The position numbers were made by a program, and so were the translations under genes. Below the pieces are notes generated by a model. It made no database searches. It was not told where the DNA came from and saw only the letters and a program-made list of their open reading frames with translations. Positions 1 through 6,042 of a DNA stretch of 8,909 nucleotides are shown here, in pieces (the stretch's first letter is position 1; every line of letters begins with the position of its first letter). This stretch comes from Candidatus Kuenenia stuttgartensis (GTDB lineage Bacteria; Planctomycetota; Planctomycetia; Isosphaerales; Isosphaeraceae). The DNA lies in the NCBI GenBank assembly GCA_945872325.1, contig CAMBZY010000098.1, positions 1-8,909 on the forward strand, in the 5' to 3' direction.

Positions 1-657
1 TTCCACAGGTTCGACCAAGGCTCGAGCGTCGAGAGGAGCCAGAATCATGGCGTCTACCTTGCTCGCCACTGCACTTTGAACCAGCTTGATCTGGTCCGCC
101 CGGTCATCTTCTTTAGTTGGTCCCTGCCAGATAATTTCCACATCGCCCAGCTCCTGTGCTGCCTTCGAGGCACCCGCATGAACCGACTTCCAATGCTCGT
201 GAGTGGTGCCTTTGGGGATGACCATCACCCGAAACTTCTTGGCTTTATCGCCTGCGGACTTGCTGTCAGCCGTATGCTCCAACTTGGGTGGAAGCACGAG
301 GTTTTTGAGTTCCGGTTTGTCAATATTCTCAGGAGTGATCAGATGCTCGCCTGTCCCGATGACAGCATCCACCTTATTTTTACGAAGAATTTCGCTAATC
401 GCTTTGACGGACTTATAACCCATCTGAAACGGGTCTTGAAGCAGCAGACCTTGAATCTTGCCGGCCCTCATGGCTTCCACAAGTGGTGGACTTCCATCAA
501 AACCTACAAAAACAACAGGCTTTGGGGACCCGGTAGCGGTTCCAGCAGGTGTCGCAGGTACTGGCGAATTTGAAGAGGGCGGTTGGCCCCCACATCCTGA
601 AACAAAGGCCAAGGTGATGAGTGCCGAGAACCATCCGCCAATTTGTCGCAAACGCAT
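1..657 (-). CDS. Sugar-type ABC transporter substrate-binding lipoprotein, 5' part, with rearranged domain order
   Basis: The frame is open from an ATG at 657 to the window edge (219 codons visible, no stop), so the 3' end is missing. The N-terminus is a lipoprotein signal: 'MRLR', a hydrophobic stretch to about residue 19, and lipobox VSGC with Cys22. A Pro/Ser/Thr/Ala-rich linker follows to about residue 45. Residues 46-124 ('FVGFDGSPPLVEAM', 'LLLQDPFQMGYKSV', 'TGEHLITPENID') resemble the C-terminal end of RbsB-like type-I periplasmic binding proteins. Residues 141-219 ('FRVMVIPKGTTHEHWKSVHA', 'DQIKLVQ', 'VDAMILAPLDARAL') resemble the usual start of the mature domain of the same family. The order is therefore inverted relative to the family. 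The expected role is ligand capture for an ABC importer at the cell surface or periplasm; the ligand cannot be told and no permease or ATPase gene is visible. No in-frame alternative start lies just upstream, and the ribosome binding site is weak. The family assignment is firm; the architecture is the open question. Confidence 0.85.
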   Translation of the reverse strand, partial: MRLRQIGGWFSALITLAFVSGCGGQPPSSNSPVPATPAGTATGSPKPVVFVGFDGSPPLVEAMRAGKIQGLLLQDPFQMGYKSVKAISEILRKNKVDAVIGTGEHLITPENIDKPELKNLVLPPKLEHTADSKSAGDKAKKFRVMVIPKGTTHEHWKSVHAGASKAAQELGDVEIIWQGPTKEDDRADQIKLVQSAVASKVDAMILAPLDARALVEPVE

Positions 658-735
658 GGACGACGACCTATGATATTTGAGGAAATCCGGTGTTTGGAGA
701 GGGCGAGATGAGGTTAGCCCTGATTGGATAAGAAT

Positions 736-764
736 ATCAGAACCGAACGGGTGGGCATTGTCAA
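736..764 (-). promoter_or_regulatory. Candidate sigma70-type promoter for the substrate-binding lipoprotein
   Basis: On the minus strand a perfect TTGACA (764-759) is followed after 17 bases by TCTGAT (741-736), which matches TATAAT at 4 of 6 positions. It would give a leader of roughly 70 bases before the ATG at 657. It was found by eye only. The -35 match is strong, the -10 is mediocre, and planctomycete promoters need not follow the E. coli consensus. Confidence 0.4.
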
Positions 765-877
765 GAATGGTCTGAAAGATTGGTTGGATTTTGGCCAGTT
801 TCTTTTTTGTCAGAGTTCGTATAAGATGAAACGATCACGACAGAAGATTTTCGAAAAATAGAAGCGGAGCCGGAACC

Positions 878-1471
878 ATGATTGAAATTCGTTACACCGG
901 TGATGCGCTTTGGAATAGAATTGAGCGTGCCTTGGAAAAAGTTAAAGATCGTTTGAATCGAGTGACTTCGGCACTTGAAAATGCCGGAATTCCCTATGCC
1001 GTCATTGGCGGAAACGCTGTTCAACTCTGGGTGGCACAGGTTGATGAATCTGTTGTCCGAAATACTCGGGATGTGGATATCATTATCAACCCTGAGGATT
1101 TGCCTAGAGCCATTATCGCTCTGGAGAAAGTTGGTTTTATTTACAGGCATGTCAAAAGTATCGACATGTTTCTGGACGGCCCCGACGCCAAAGCCAGGGA
1201 TGCTGTGCATGTTCTGTTTGCTGGAGTAAAAGTTCGAGCTTCTGATCAGGAACCCGTTCCAGACATTGAAAATATTACCATGATCCAGAATATCCGAACC
1301 ATTCCGCTCGAAGGATTGATTCGATTGAAACTGATCGCATTTCGCCTCAAAGACCGAGTCCATTTGCTAGACATGATTTCCATCGGCATGATCGACGAGA
1401 CATGGCTCGAAAAATTGCCTACGGAACTTGCGGAGCGTCTGAAAATTCTTCTCGATGATCCTGAAGGTTAA
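878..1471 (+). CDS. Nucleotidyltransferase-fold protein (lone, MNT/AbiEii-like superfamily)
   Basis: This 197-residue protein has the pol-beta-type nucleotidyltransferase signature. A helix (residues 15-37) leads into 'YAVIGGNAVQLW' (Gly44-Gly45), then 'TRDVDIII' (63-70) with the paired acids Asp65 and Asp67 expected to bind metal. The position where many relatives have a third acid on a later strand appears to read 'AVHVLF' (109-114), with His111 instead. The C-terminal part ('LEGLIRLKLIAFRLKDRVHL', then 'LLDDPEG' at the end) looks like the helical tail of solitary proteins of this kind. The start is supported by GGAG at 866-869, eight bases before the ATG. A TATAAG at 820-825 might be a -10 element, but no good -35 was found. 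Such folds include antitoxin/toxin (MNT/HEPN, AbiEii) and drug-modifying enzymes, but no HEPN or AbiEi-like partner is adjacent: both neighbours are on the other strand. The substrate is unknown. It converges on the GtrA gene with a 21-base gap and no terminator hairpin seen. Confidence 0.8.
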   Translation: MIEIRYTGDALWNRIERALEKVKDRLNRVTSALENAGIPYAVIGGNAVQLWVAQVDESVVRNTRDVDIIINPEDLPRAIIALEKVGFIYRHVKSIDMFLDGPDAKARDAVHVLFAGVKVRASDQEPVPDIENITMIQNIRTIPLEGLIRLKLIAFRLKDRVHLLDMISIGMIDETWLEKLPTELAERLKILLDDPEG

Positions 1472-1492
1472 ATCTCAGAAAGGCTGTTCGAT

Positions 1493-2593
1493 TCAACTTC
1501 TAGCAGGTGATTTAAATACAAAATACCGAGCCATGCTGAAGCTGATCCCCGTAGCCAGTACGATCCCAACCAAAGCGGCAGCCAATTTATGGTGATTGAA
1601 AAACTCCACCTGAGTTGGCAGCCAAAGCCTGATGACGAGGCTTACGCCGATGGCCAAAGCATTGCCGGTGGCATAGGTCAGATATTGGCGAACGATCGAC
1701 GCATTACGGCGGGCATCATTAAAAGTGAATCGGCGATTGATCAAAAAATTCCACGACATCGCCAGCCAGACCGCAAAAAAACCGGATAAAGCCAGGTCGC
1801 CTGATCCACCGATCAATGGAACCTTGGTATACTTTAAGGAAGTGTCGCGAAACAAAGCCTGAAAAAGAGCATAAAGAGTCAGGTCCACAATCATCCCTGA
1901 AAAACCGACAGCGCAGAATTGAATCAATCGCGATACATTCCCATATTTAAGGTCAATGTATGACTTCAGAAAACTCAATTCCGGGTGGCCAAGCCTGAAC
2001 CCTTTGGCTTTTTTCAATCGTTGCGGAAGATGGCTCTCAGAAAGCACGCGCCGATCATTCGGAATTCTTAATTGCATTTCCAGAGCAAACCATCGCCCAG
2101 CCGGCCTTAACGCCGCAGGGCGTTCCTTAAGAGCTGATCTGCGAACCACAATCGCAGAGGCATTGGCTGCATGGCAGTCCGTCAGTTGACCAACAAATCG
2201 GGCGGCCGACTTTCCAAGAAAATCCCGTGGAGTTCCTGGTGAAACAATAAGATCCGAGTGCCCTCCAGCAACCTGCTCAATTGCGGATTGAAACCAGTCT
2301 GGATGAAGCCCAAAATTCTCGTCAACCATCACGACAAGATCTGTCTTCAATTCGACCAGTAATTGTTCAATTCTGGCAGAACGCAATCCGGGCCTAAGCT
2401 TCAACTCATGGACTTCAAATTCCAACTTCGATGCCTGAAGTTGATCCATCAAAGCACTTGACGGGGCAGGGTGTTCATTCTCCTCAGAAAGAAATCGGAG
2501 AATCGTGATCCGACCAGCCGATCCCATGGAATCCCCTATCAAGGATGCTTCCAAGGACACTGGGAGGTTTTGATGGTGTATCGAATGAGCCAT
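1493..2593 (-). CDS. Degenerate family-2 glycosyltransferase region fused to a GtrA membrane domain
   Basis: This is a 366-residue protein. Residues about 27-215 follow the layout of a dolichol-phosphate-mannose-synthase-like glycosyltransferase: a beta/alpha start 'GRITILRFL', then 'DLVVMVDENFGLHPDW' (85-100) where the catalytic DxD strand should be, 'SDLIVSPG', and 'DCHAANASAIVVRRSAL' (139-155). The usual 'DADLqhpP' motif is altered to 'DENFGLHP', and the nucleotide-binding N-terminus is poorly conserved, so activity is doubtful. Residues about 222-362 are a clear GtrA/DPMS_TM domain with four predicted membrane segments (near 223-247, 265-286, 303-325, 337-357) and the signature 'NFLINRRFTFND' (282-293). 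GtrA proteins are thought to help move lipid-linked sugars across the inner membrane or anchor partner glycosyltransferases; substrate and partner here are unknown. The gene follows mnmA on the same strand after 50 bases and is probably co-transcribed. No ribosome binding site is evident before the ATG. Met23 is an alternative start that would remove a non-conserved head. Confidence 0.82.
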   Translation of the reverse strand: MAHSIHHQNLPVSLEASLIGDSMGSAGRITILRFLSEENEHPAPSSALMDQLQASKLEFEVHELKLRPGLRSARIEQLLVELKTDLVVMVDENFGLHPDWFQSAIEQVAGGHSDLIVSPGTPRDFLGKSAARFVGQLTDCHAANASAIVVRRSALKERPAALRPAGRWFALEMQLRIPNDRRVLSESHLPQRLKKAKGFRLGHPELSFLKSYIDLKYGNVSRLIQFCAVGFSGMIVDLTLYALFQALFRDTSLKYTKVPLIGGSGDLALSGFFAVWLAMSWNFLINRRFTFNDARRNASIVRQYLTYATGNALAIGVSLVIRLWLPTQVEFFNHHKLAAALVGIVLATGISFSMARYFVFKSPARS

Positions 2594-2643
2594 AAGTCGA
2601 TGATTATGTATGGTTTAAAGCAGGTCTACCGGCGTCGTTGATG

Positions 2644-3789
2644 TTACGAATTCAAGGTGAAATCGGGATGATCGATCTTGTGATCCATGGCCGATTCGAT
2701 CCATCCCCCGCCCAGAACCATGTCGCCTTCATAGAGGGTCAGCACTTGCCCAGGTGTCACAGCCGTCTGCGGTTCGTTGAACGTGACCATGACATGGCCA
2801 GGCGTGTTAGGGTCGCACTTTGCAATCGCCGCAACGGCCTGATGCCTTGCACGAATCTGGGCATGGCACTTGAAAACGCCTGTAGGGGGCTCCACATGCC
2901 AGCCAAAACGTTCCGCCACCAGCCCGGGCTTGAAAAGATCCGCGTGGTCGCCAATCACAACCGAGTTGGTCTCTGGCAGGATATCAAGCACAAAAAGCGG
3001 TTTTGTGGCAGCGATTCCAATCCCCCTCCGCTGACCGATGGTGAAGCCTTCAAAACCATCGTGAGTGCCAATTTTACGACCTGATTTACTGACAAAATTG
3101 CCAGCCGTTTCCCGATCGGGCAGCTGCTCACGCACGAATCGTACATAATCGTTATCAGGGATAAAGCAGATTTCCTGACTGTCAGGCTTACTGTGTACCG
3201 GCAAGTCCAGCCGCTTGGCCATCTCTCGAATTTCCAGTTTCGGAAATCCGCCAACTGGGAACAATATTTTGTCGAGAACCGCTTTTTTCAGCCCTGAAAG
3301 GACATAAGATTGATCCTTCGTAGCATCCAGCCCACGCGCAATCCTCGGGCGGCCCTGAGAATCTCTCAGGATTCGAGCATAATGGCCAGTGGCCACATGG
3401 TCTGCTCCAATCTTCTGTCCATACGCCCAAAGCTTACCAAATTTCAGCCATATATTGCACATGACACAGGGGTTGGGTGTACGCCCCTGAAAGTATTCGT
3501 CGACAAAATAATCGACGATCCGACCAAAATCCGACTCGAAATCGAGGGCATAGAACGGGATGCCAAGCCGATCAGCCACACGCTGTGCATCCACAGAATC
3601 GGTGATGCTGCAACACGTTTTGGTACGTCGCTCATAATCTTCCGAATGGGAGCCGGTTCGCATGAACAAGCCGACCACGTCGTAACCTTGTTCCTTCAGA
3701 ATCCAGGCTGCAACAGAACTGTCCACACCACCGCTCATGGCAAGCACAACACGTTTGCCAGTATTGGATTCCGTCGATGAACCGGTCAT
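2644..3789 (-). CDS. mnmA: tRNA-specific 2-thiouridylase MnmA
   Basis: MnmA activates U34 of the tRNAs for Lys, Glu and Gln with ATP and inserts sulfur, giving 2-thiouridine at the wobble position; it acts in the cytoplasm. At 381 residues the length is typical. The visible hallmarks run in order. The PP-loop ATP-binding motif 'SGGVDSS' is at 19-25. 'CCSITDSVDAQRVADRLGI' (59-77) comes next. The catalytic cysteine motif 'NPCVMCN' has Cys108 as the likely nucleophile. 'TGHYARI' (134-140) and 'KDQSYVLSGL' (158-167) follow. 'DSQEICFIPD' supplies the second active-site cysteine, Cys208. 'FTIGQRRGIG' (249-258) leads into the C-terminal beta-barrel ending 'PGQVLTLYEGDMVLGGGWI'. The extra ten residues before 'KRVVLAMSGG' are unremarkable, so the ATG at 3789 is accepted. 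It is the first gene of a probable two-gene minus-strand unit with the GtrA fusion gene, with no obvious functional link. All key residues are present. Confidence 0.97.
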   Translation of the reverse strand: MTGSSTESNTGKRVVLAMSGGVDSSVAAWILKEQGYDVVGLFMRTGSHSEDYERRTKTCCSITDSVDAQRVADRLGIPFYALDFESDFGRIVDYFVDEYFQGRTPNPCVMCNIWLKFGKLWAYGQKIGADHVATGHYARILRDSQGRPRIARGLDATKDQSYVLSGLKKAVLDKILFPVGGFPKLEIREMAKRLDLPVHSKPDSQEICFIPDNDYVRFVREQLPDRETAGNFVSKSGRKIGTHDGFEGFTIGQRRGIGIAATKPLFVLDILPETNSVVIGDHADLFKPGLVAERFGWHVEPPTGVFKCHAQIRARHQAVAAIAKCDPNTPGHVMVTFNEPQTAVTPGQVLTLYEGDMVLGGGWIESAMDHKIDHPDFTLNS

Positions 3790-3877
3790 GTTTTACAGCT
3801 TCGTTTCCGTGTACCTGAGCGGCCCAGTGAATATGCTCTCAAATCCAAGTTATTGGCCTTGCCTATGTCACATTGTT

Positions 3878-3906
3878 AGTATAGCAAACCGATGTAGAAA
3901 AGCGAA
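3878..3906 (-). promoter_or_regulatory. Candidate promoter for mnmA and the downstream GtrA gene
   Basis: Reading the minus strand, TTCGCT (3906-3901) is separated by 17 bases from TATACT (3883-3878). The -10 matches TATAAT at 5 of 6 positions; the -35 is weak (3 of 6). Transcription would begin about 80 bases before the mnmA ATG at 3789. Placement and spacing are sensible, but the call is by eye from the E. coli consensus. Confidence 0.35.
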
Positions 3907-4472
3907 GATCAGAAATCCATCAAAAAGATCAATTCGCCTGATAAACCAGAATTAACCGTCATAGAACGACGAACAAATGACACCAGGATAAGCTTGGGGG
4001 TTTGGATTTAAAAACTCAAGGTTTGTGATTACAAGATTGGCCCCGAATCTGATAGCGATCGTCGAACTGCTCCTAAAAATATCCATTCTTCCAGCCGATC
4101 CTGACCTGGCCATCACTTCACTCCAAAAAAAATCTCTACAAACAAAAGCCAAGCCGCTTCACTCCGATCTTGAGCAGGCAATGACCAACCCACACTTTTT
4201 GATGCATAACAAGTGATGTAAACAAGTTATGTGCTAGACTCAAGCGTACCTGACGTCCAGTAAAAGGGGCTTTCCAATGAAGCTGAATCGATTGTTTTAC
4301 GTCTCTTTTTTCAGCAATTCGTCTTAAAAGTTCTTGAATAACGGAAGCTATTCCTCTATCTATGTAGGAGTCTGGTTGACCGGAGCATCTGTTCTTACTG
4401 ATTTTTGGGAGCAGTTCGCCATCTGGCGCGGTCTAAGATACCAGCACAAGCATAGACTGAGGAGTTTTATCG
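3907..4472. other. Long stretch without a convincing gene, between mnmA and the small lipoprotein
   Basis: About 570 bases hold no open frame with recognisable protein features. The two longest frames (minus 3952-4152 and plus 4025-4216, each under 70 codons) overlap each other, lack ribosome binding sites and show no motif. Visible details: a short inverted repeat CATAAC/GTTATG (4205-4210 and 4226-4231, 15-base gap), which could be an operator or chance; a possible 16-residue leader peptide at 4277-4327; and weak promoter-like pairs such as TTGAAT (4334-4339) with TATCTA (4357-4362). The region probably contains the promoter and untranslated leader of the lipoprotein gene. No known riboswitch, tRNA or other structured RNA was recognised, and no sign of a decayed gene was clear. 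Confidence 0.5.
4277..4327 (+). CDS. Possible 16-residue leader peptide upstream of the small lipoprotein
   Basis: The frame is ATG to TAA and encodes 'MKLNRLFYVSFFSNSS'. AGGGG at 4265-4269 sits seven bases before the ATG, a good ribosome binding site position. The peptide is basic at the start and hydrophobic after, like a truncated signal peptide. It lies about 145 bases before the lipoprotein start in the same orientation. It could be a regulatory upstream peptide, the broken head of an old lipoprotein gene, or chance. No codon bias suggesting ribosome-stalling control was seen. Confidence 0.2.
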   Translation: MKLNRLFYVSFFSNSS

Positions 4473-4631
4473 ATGAAGAAAACACTTTTGAGCGGTTTGT
4501 TCCTGATGGTTTCCCTGATGGTTCTGGGCTGTGGTGGCGAAAAGGCCGCTGCTCCTGCTGCTGATGCCAGCAAAGCCGCTCCTGCTCCAGGCGCTGCTCC
4601 TGCAACACCTAAGGTTGAAGCCAAGAAGTGA
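4473..4631 (+). CDS. Small Ala/Pro-rich lipoprotein (52 residues)
   Basis: A complete short gene runs from ATG at 4473 to TGA at 4629-4631. Translation gives a signal peptide 'MKKTLLSGLFLMVSLMVLGC' with lipobox VLGC and Cys20 as the predicted lipidation site. The mature 33 residues are low-complexity Ala, Pro, Lys and Gly ('EKAAAPAADASKAAPAPGAA') and end in 'KVEAKK'. The start is fixed by a strong Shine-Dalgarno, GAGGAG at 4459-4464, eight bases upstream; this is the best one in the window. A strong intrinsic terminator follows at 4684-4728, so it is probably a single-gene transcript. There is no folded domain. Short lipoproteins of this style are common in planctomycetes and no function is assigned. 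The cationic, extended mature part could act as a spacer or contact the wall or other envelope polymers, but this is speculative. With SD, lipobox and terminator all present, its reality as a gene is well supported. Confidence 0.85.
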   Translation: MKKTLLSGLFLMVSLMVLGCGGEKAAAPAADASKAAPAPGAAPATPKVEAKK

Positions 4632-4683
4632 GAATGGCTTAACGCCATCGCCTCTTCTTTAAAGCTTATTCCGACAAAGGTCG

Positions 4684-4728
4684 ATAGCGGAGAATTCCTG
4701 ATCTCAGGAATTCTCCGCTATTTTTTTT
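4684..4728 (+). terminator. Strong rho-independent terminator after the small lipoprotein gene
   Basis: A perfect inverted repeat (arms 4684-4701 and 4704-4721, core CGGAGAATTCCTGA paired with TCAGGAATTCTCCG) has only TC between the arms, so in RNA a loop of four or more bases would form on about a 17-bp stem. It is followed directly by a run of eight T (4721-4728). It lies 52 bases after the lipoprotein stop. The repeat lacks an A-run matching the T-run on its left side, so it appears to work in the plus direction only. Confidence 0.92.
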
Positions 4729-4764
4729 CGTATCAAACCTGTTATTATTTTTTAAAGGCAATCC

Positions 4765-6042
4765 ATGATCAGGCTTGTCATGAGGCAATTTGGACTCGGC
4801 TTCAGTACTCTTGATCTCATGGGATACCAAACCTCGATGATTCAGCTTAAACATTTCATGATCTTGACAGGTTTGATTTTTGCCGCAAACCAGACTCTTC
4901 CCGCGCAGCACCAAAGACTTGGCCTTGAAGGAGCAAGCGTCACGGAGCGTGGACGCACTCTTTTTGAATGGGTCTGGGAACCTACCAACCTGCCGCGTCC
5001 TCTCGACAGATCTGATGGCCTTGGCCCGATGTTTAATGGGAAAAGCTGCGCTGAATGCCACCATCAAGGCGGTACGGGTGGGGGTGGGATCGGTCTCCAT
5101 AACACCGAAATCATCACCGCCTGGCCAGTCACTGACAAAACCGGTCACATCTCAACGCGACAAAAGCTCGGGGAAATCCACGAAGGCCTGAAAGTTTCGT
5201 CAAGTGTCATATTACATAAGGAATCGTTAAATTCGAGCTATGCCGATTATCGCCAGAAAGTCGCTGGAAAGCATACGGACTTCACGATCTTCCTGACTCA
5301 GCGCAATACTCCAAGCCTGTTTGGTCTCGGATTGGTGGATCAATTGAATGCCAAAATATTACTCCAGCAAGAAGCCATGCAGGCCAGTCTTGGATTAACC
5401 GGGCGAGTTTCGCGAACCGACGATGGCCGGGTCGGCAAATTTGGCTGGAAGGCTCAAAAGGCGTCACTCAAGGAGTTTGTAGAAGAAGCCGCAGCAGCGG
5501 AACTTGGCCTGGAATCGAGAACCAAACATCAAGGGTCGGATCCGCGCAAGCCAGTCGAGCCAGCTTCCACAACTGACTTAAGCGATGAGCAACTCGACGC
5601 AATCACGGCCTATGTTTCAAGCCTTCCAAAACCCAAATCAAAGCTCTCTAAAGATGAATCTCCAGGCCAAGAGCTTTTCAGACAGATTGGCTGCCAGGAC
5701 TGTCATGTCGATAAACTTGGCGATATTTCAGGCATATACAGTGATCTGCTGCTACATGACATGAAGCCTGAACTGCAAGAGGCTGGATCTTACGCGATAT
5801 TTGGAGTCTCAAATCCAGGAAAACCCGTCTCTACAAACGACTCCGTCAAGGCCAGCGAGTGGAGAACGCCCCCTTTATGGGGAGTGGGTTCGACACCTCC
5901 TTATTTACACGATGGCAGTGCGAAGTGTCTGGAAGACGCAATCGCCGACCATGGTGGGGAAGCTCTGGAATCCGCCAGAAAGTTCCTTCAACTCAATTCA
6001 GATCAGCGAAATGAGTTATTGAAATTCCTGCGCTCGCTTTAG
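4765..6042 (+). CDS. Exported di-haem c-type protein of the DUF1111 / 'thiol oxidoreductase' family
   Basis: Two haem c attachment sites are visible, 'CAECH' (95-99) and 'CQDCH' (310-314). The family layout is clear: 'GLGPMFNGKSCAECHHQGG' at the first haem, 'RNTPSLFGLGLVDQL' (180-194), a Gly/Trp segment 'GRVGKFGWKAQ' (221-231), and the C-terminal block 'RTPPLWGVGSTPPYLHDGSA' (367-386) followed by 'AIADHGGEA' (392-400). This last block is shared by DUF1111 proteins and MauG/cytochrome c peroxidase relatives. Such proteins are expected to carry electrons or reduce peroxide-like substrates outside the cytoplasmic membrane; the reaction of this family is not settled. The longest frame starts at 4765 with AAAGG six bases upstream. 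However, a normal signal peptide ('MIQLKHFMILTGLIF', likely cut near 'LPA-Q') begins only at Met25 (4837), which may be the true start. It lies just after the lipoprotein terminator and overlaps the converging AsmA-like gene by four bases. No cytochrome maturation genes or imelysin-type partner are in view. Confidence 0.9.
   Translation: MIRLVMRQFGLGFSTLDLMGYQTSMIQLKHFMILTGLIFAANQTLPAQHQRLGLEGASVTERGRTLFEWVWEPTNLPRPLDRSDGLGPMFNGKSCAECHHQGGTGGGGIGLHNTEIITAWPVTDKTGHISTRQKLGEIHEGLKVSSSVILHKESLNSSYADYRQKVAGKHTDFTIFLTQRNTPSLFGLGLVDQLNAKILLQQEAMQASLGLTGRVSRTDDGRVGKFGWKAQKASLKEFVEEAAAAELGLESRTKHQGSDPRKPVEPASTTDLSDEQLDAITAYVSSLPKPKSKLSKDESPGQELFRQIGCQDCHVDKLGDISGIYSDLLLHDMKPELQEAGSYAIFGVSNPGKPVSTNDSVKASEWRTPPLWGVGSTPPYLHDGSAKCLEDAIADHGGEALESARKFLQLNSDQRNELLKFLRSL

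Noticed and set aside
76..573. 165-codon plus-strand open frame at the left edge
   Set aside because: It is the antisense shadow of the substrate-binding lipoprotein. Its translation shows no family features, whereas the minus-strand frame has a lipobox and binding-protein motifs.
805..827. TTGTCA (807-812) and TATAAG (820-825) as a promoter for the nucleotidyltransferase gene
   Set aside because: The spacing is only 7 bases, far too short for a -35/-10 pair. The TATAAG alone may still be a -10 element.
761..1363. 200-codon minus-strand open frame opposite the nucleotidyltransferase gene
   Set aside because: It lies antisense to a gene with clear motifs and a ribosome binding site. Its translation is rich in Ser, Asn and Phe and has no recognisable domain.
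1472..1492. Search for a bidirectional terminator between the nucleotidyltransferase and GtrA genes
   Set aside because: The 21-base gap holds no inverted repeat with a T-run.
3310..3780. 156-codon plus-strand frame opposite mnmA
   Set aside because: The opposite strand is unmistakably MnmA with all its active-site motifs, and this frame has no domain signature.
3952..4152. 66-codon minus-strand frame upstream of mnmA
   Set aside because: No ribosome binding site, signal peptide or domain was seen; the frame length is within chance for a stretch this long.
4666..5148. 160-codon minus-strand frame over the terminator and the start of the cytochrome gene
   Set aside because: It spans the intrinsic terminator and runs antisense to the first CXXCH site. 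It has no motif and no plausible start signal.
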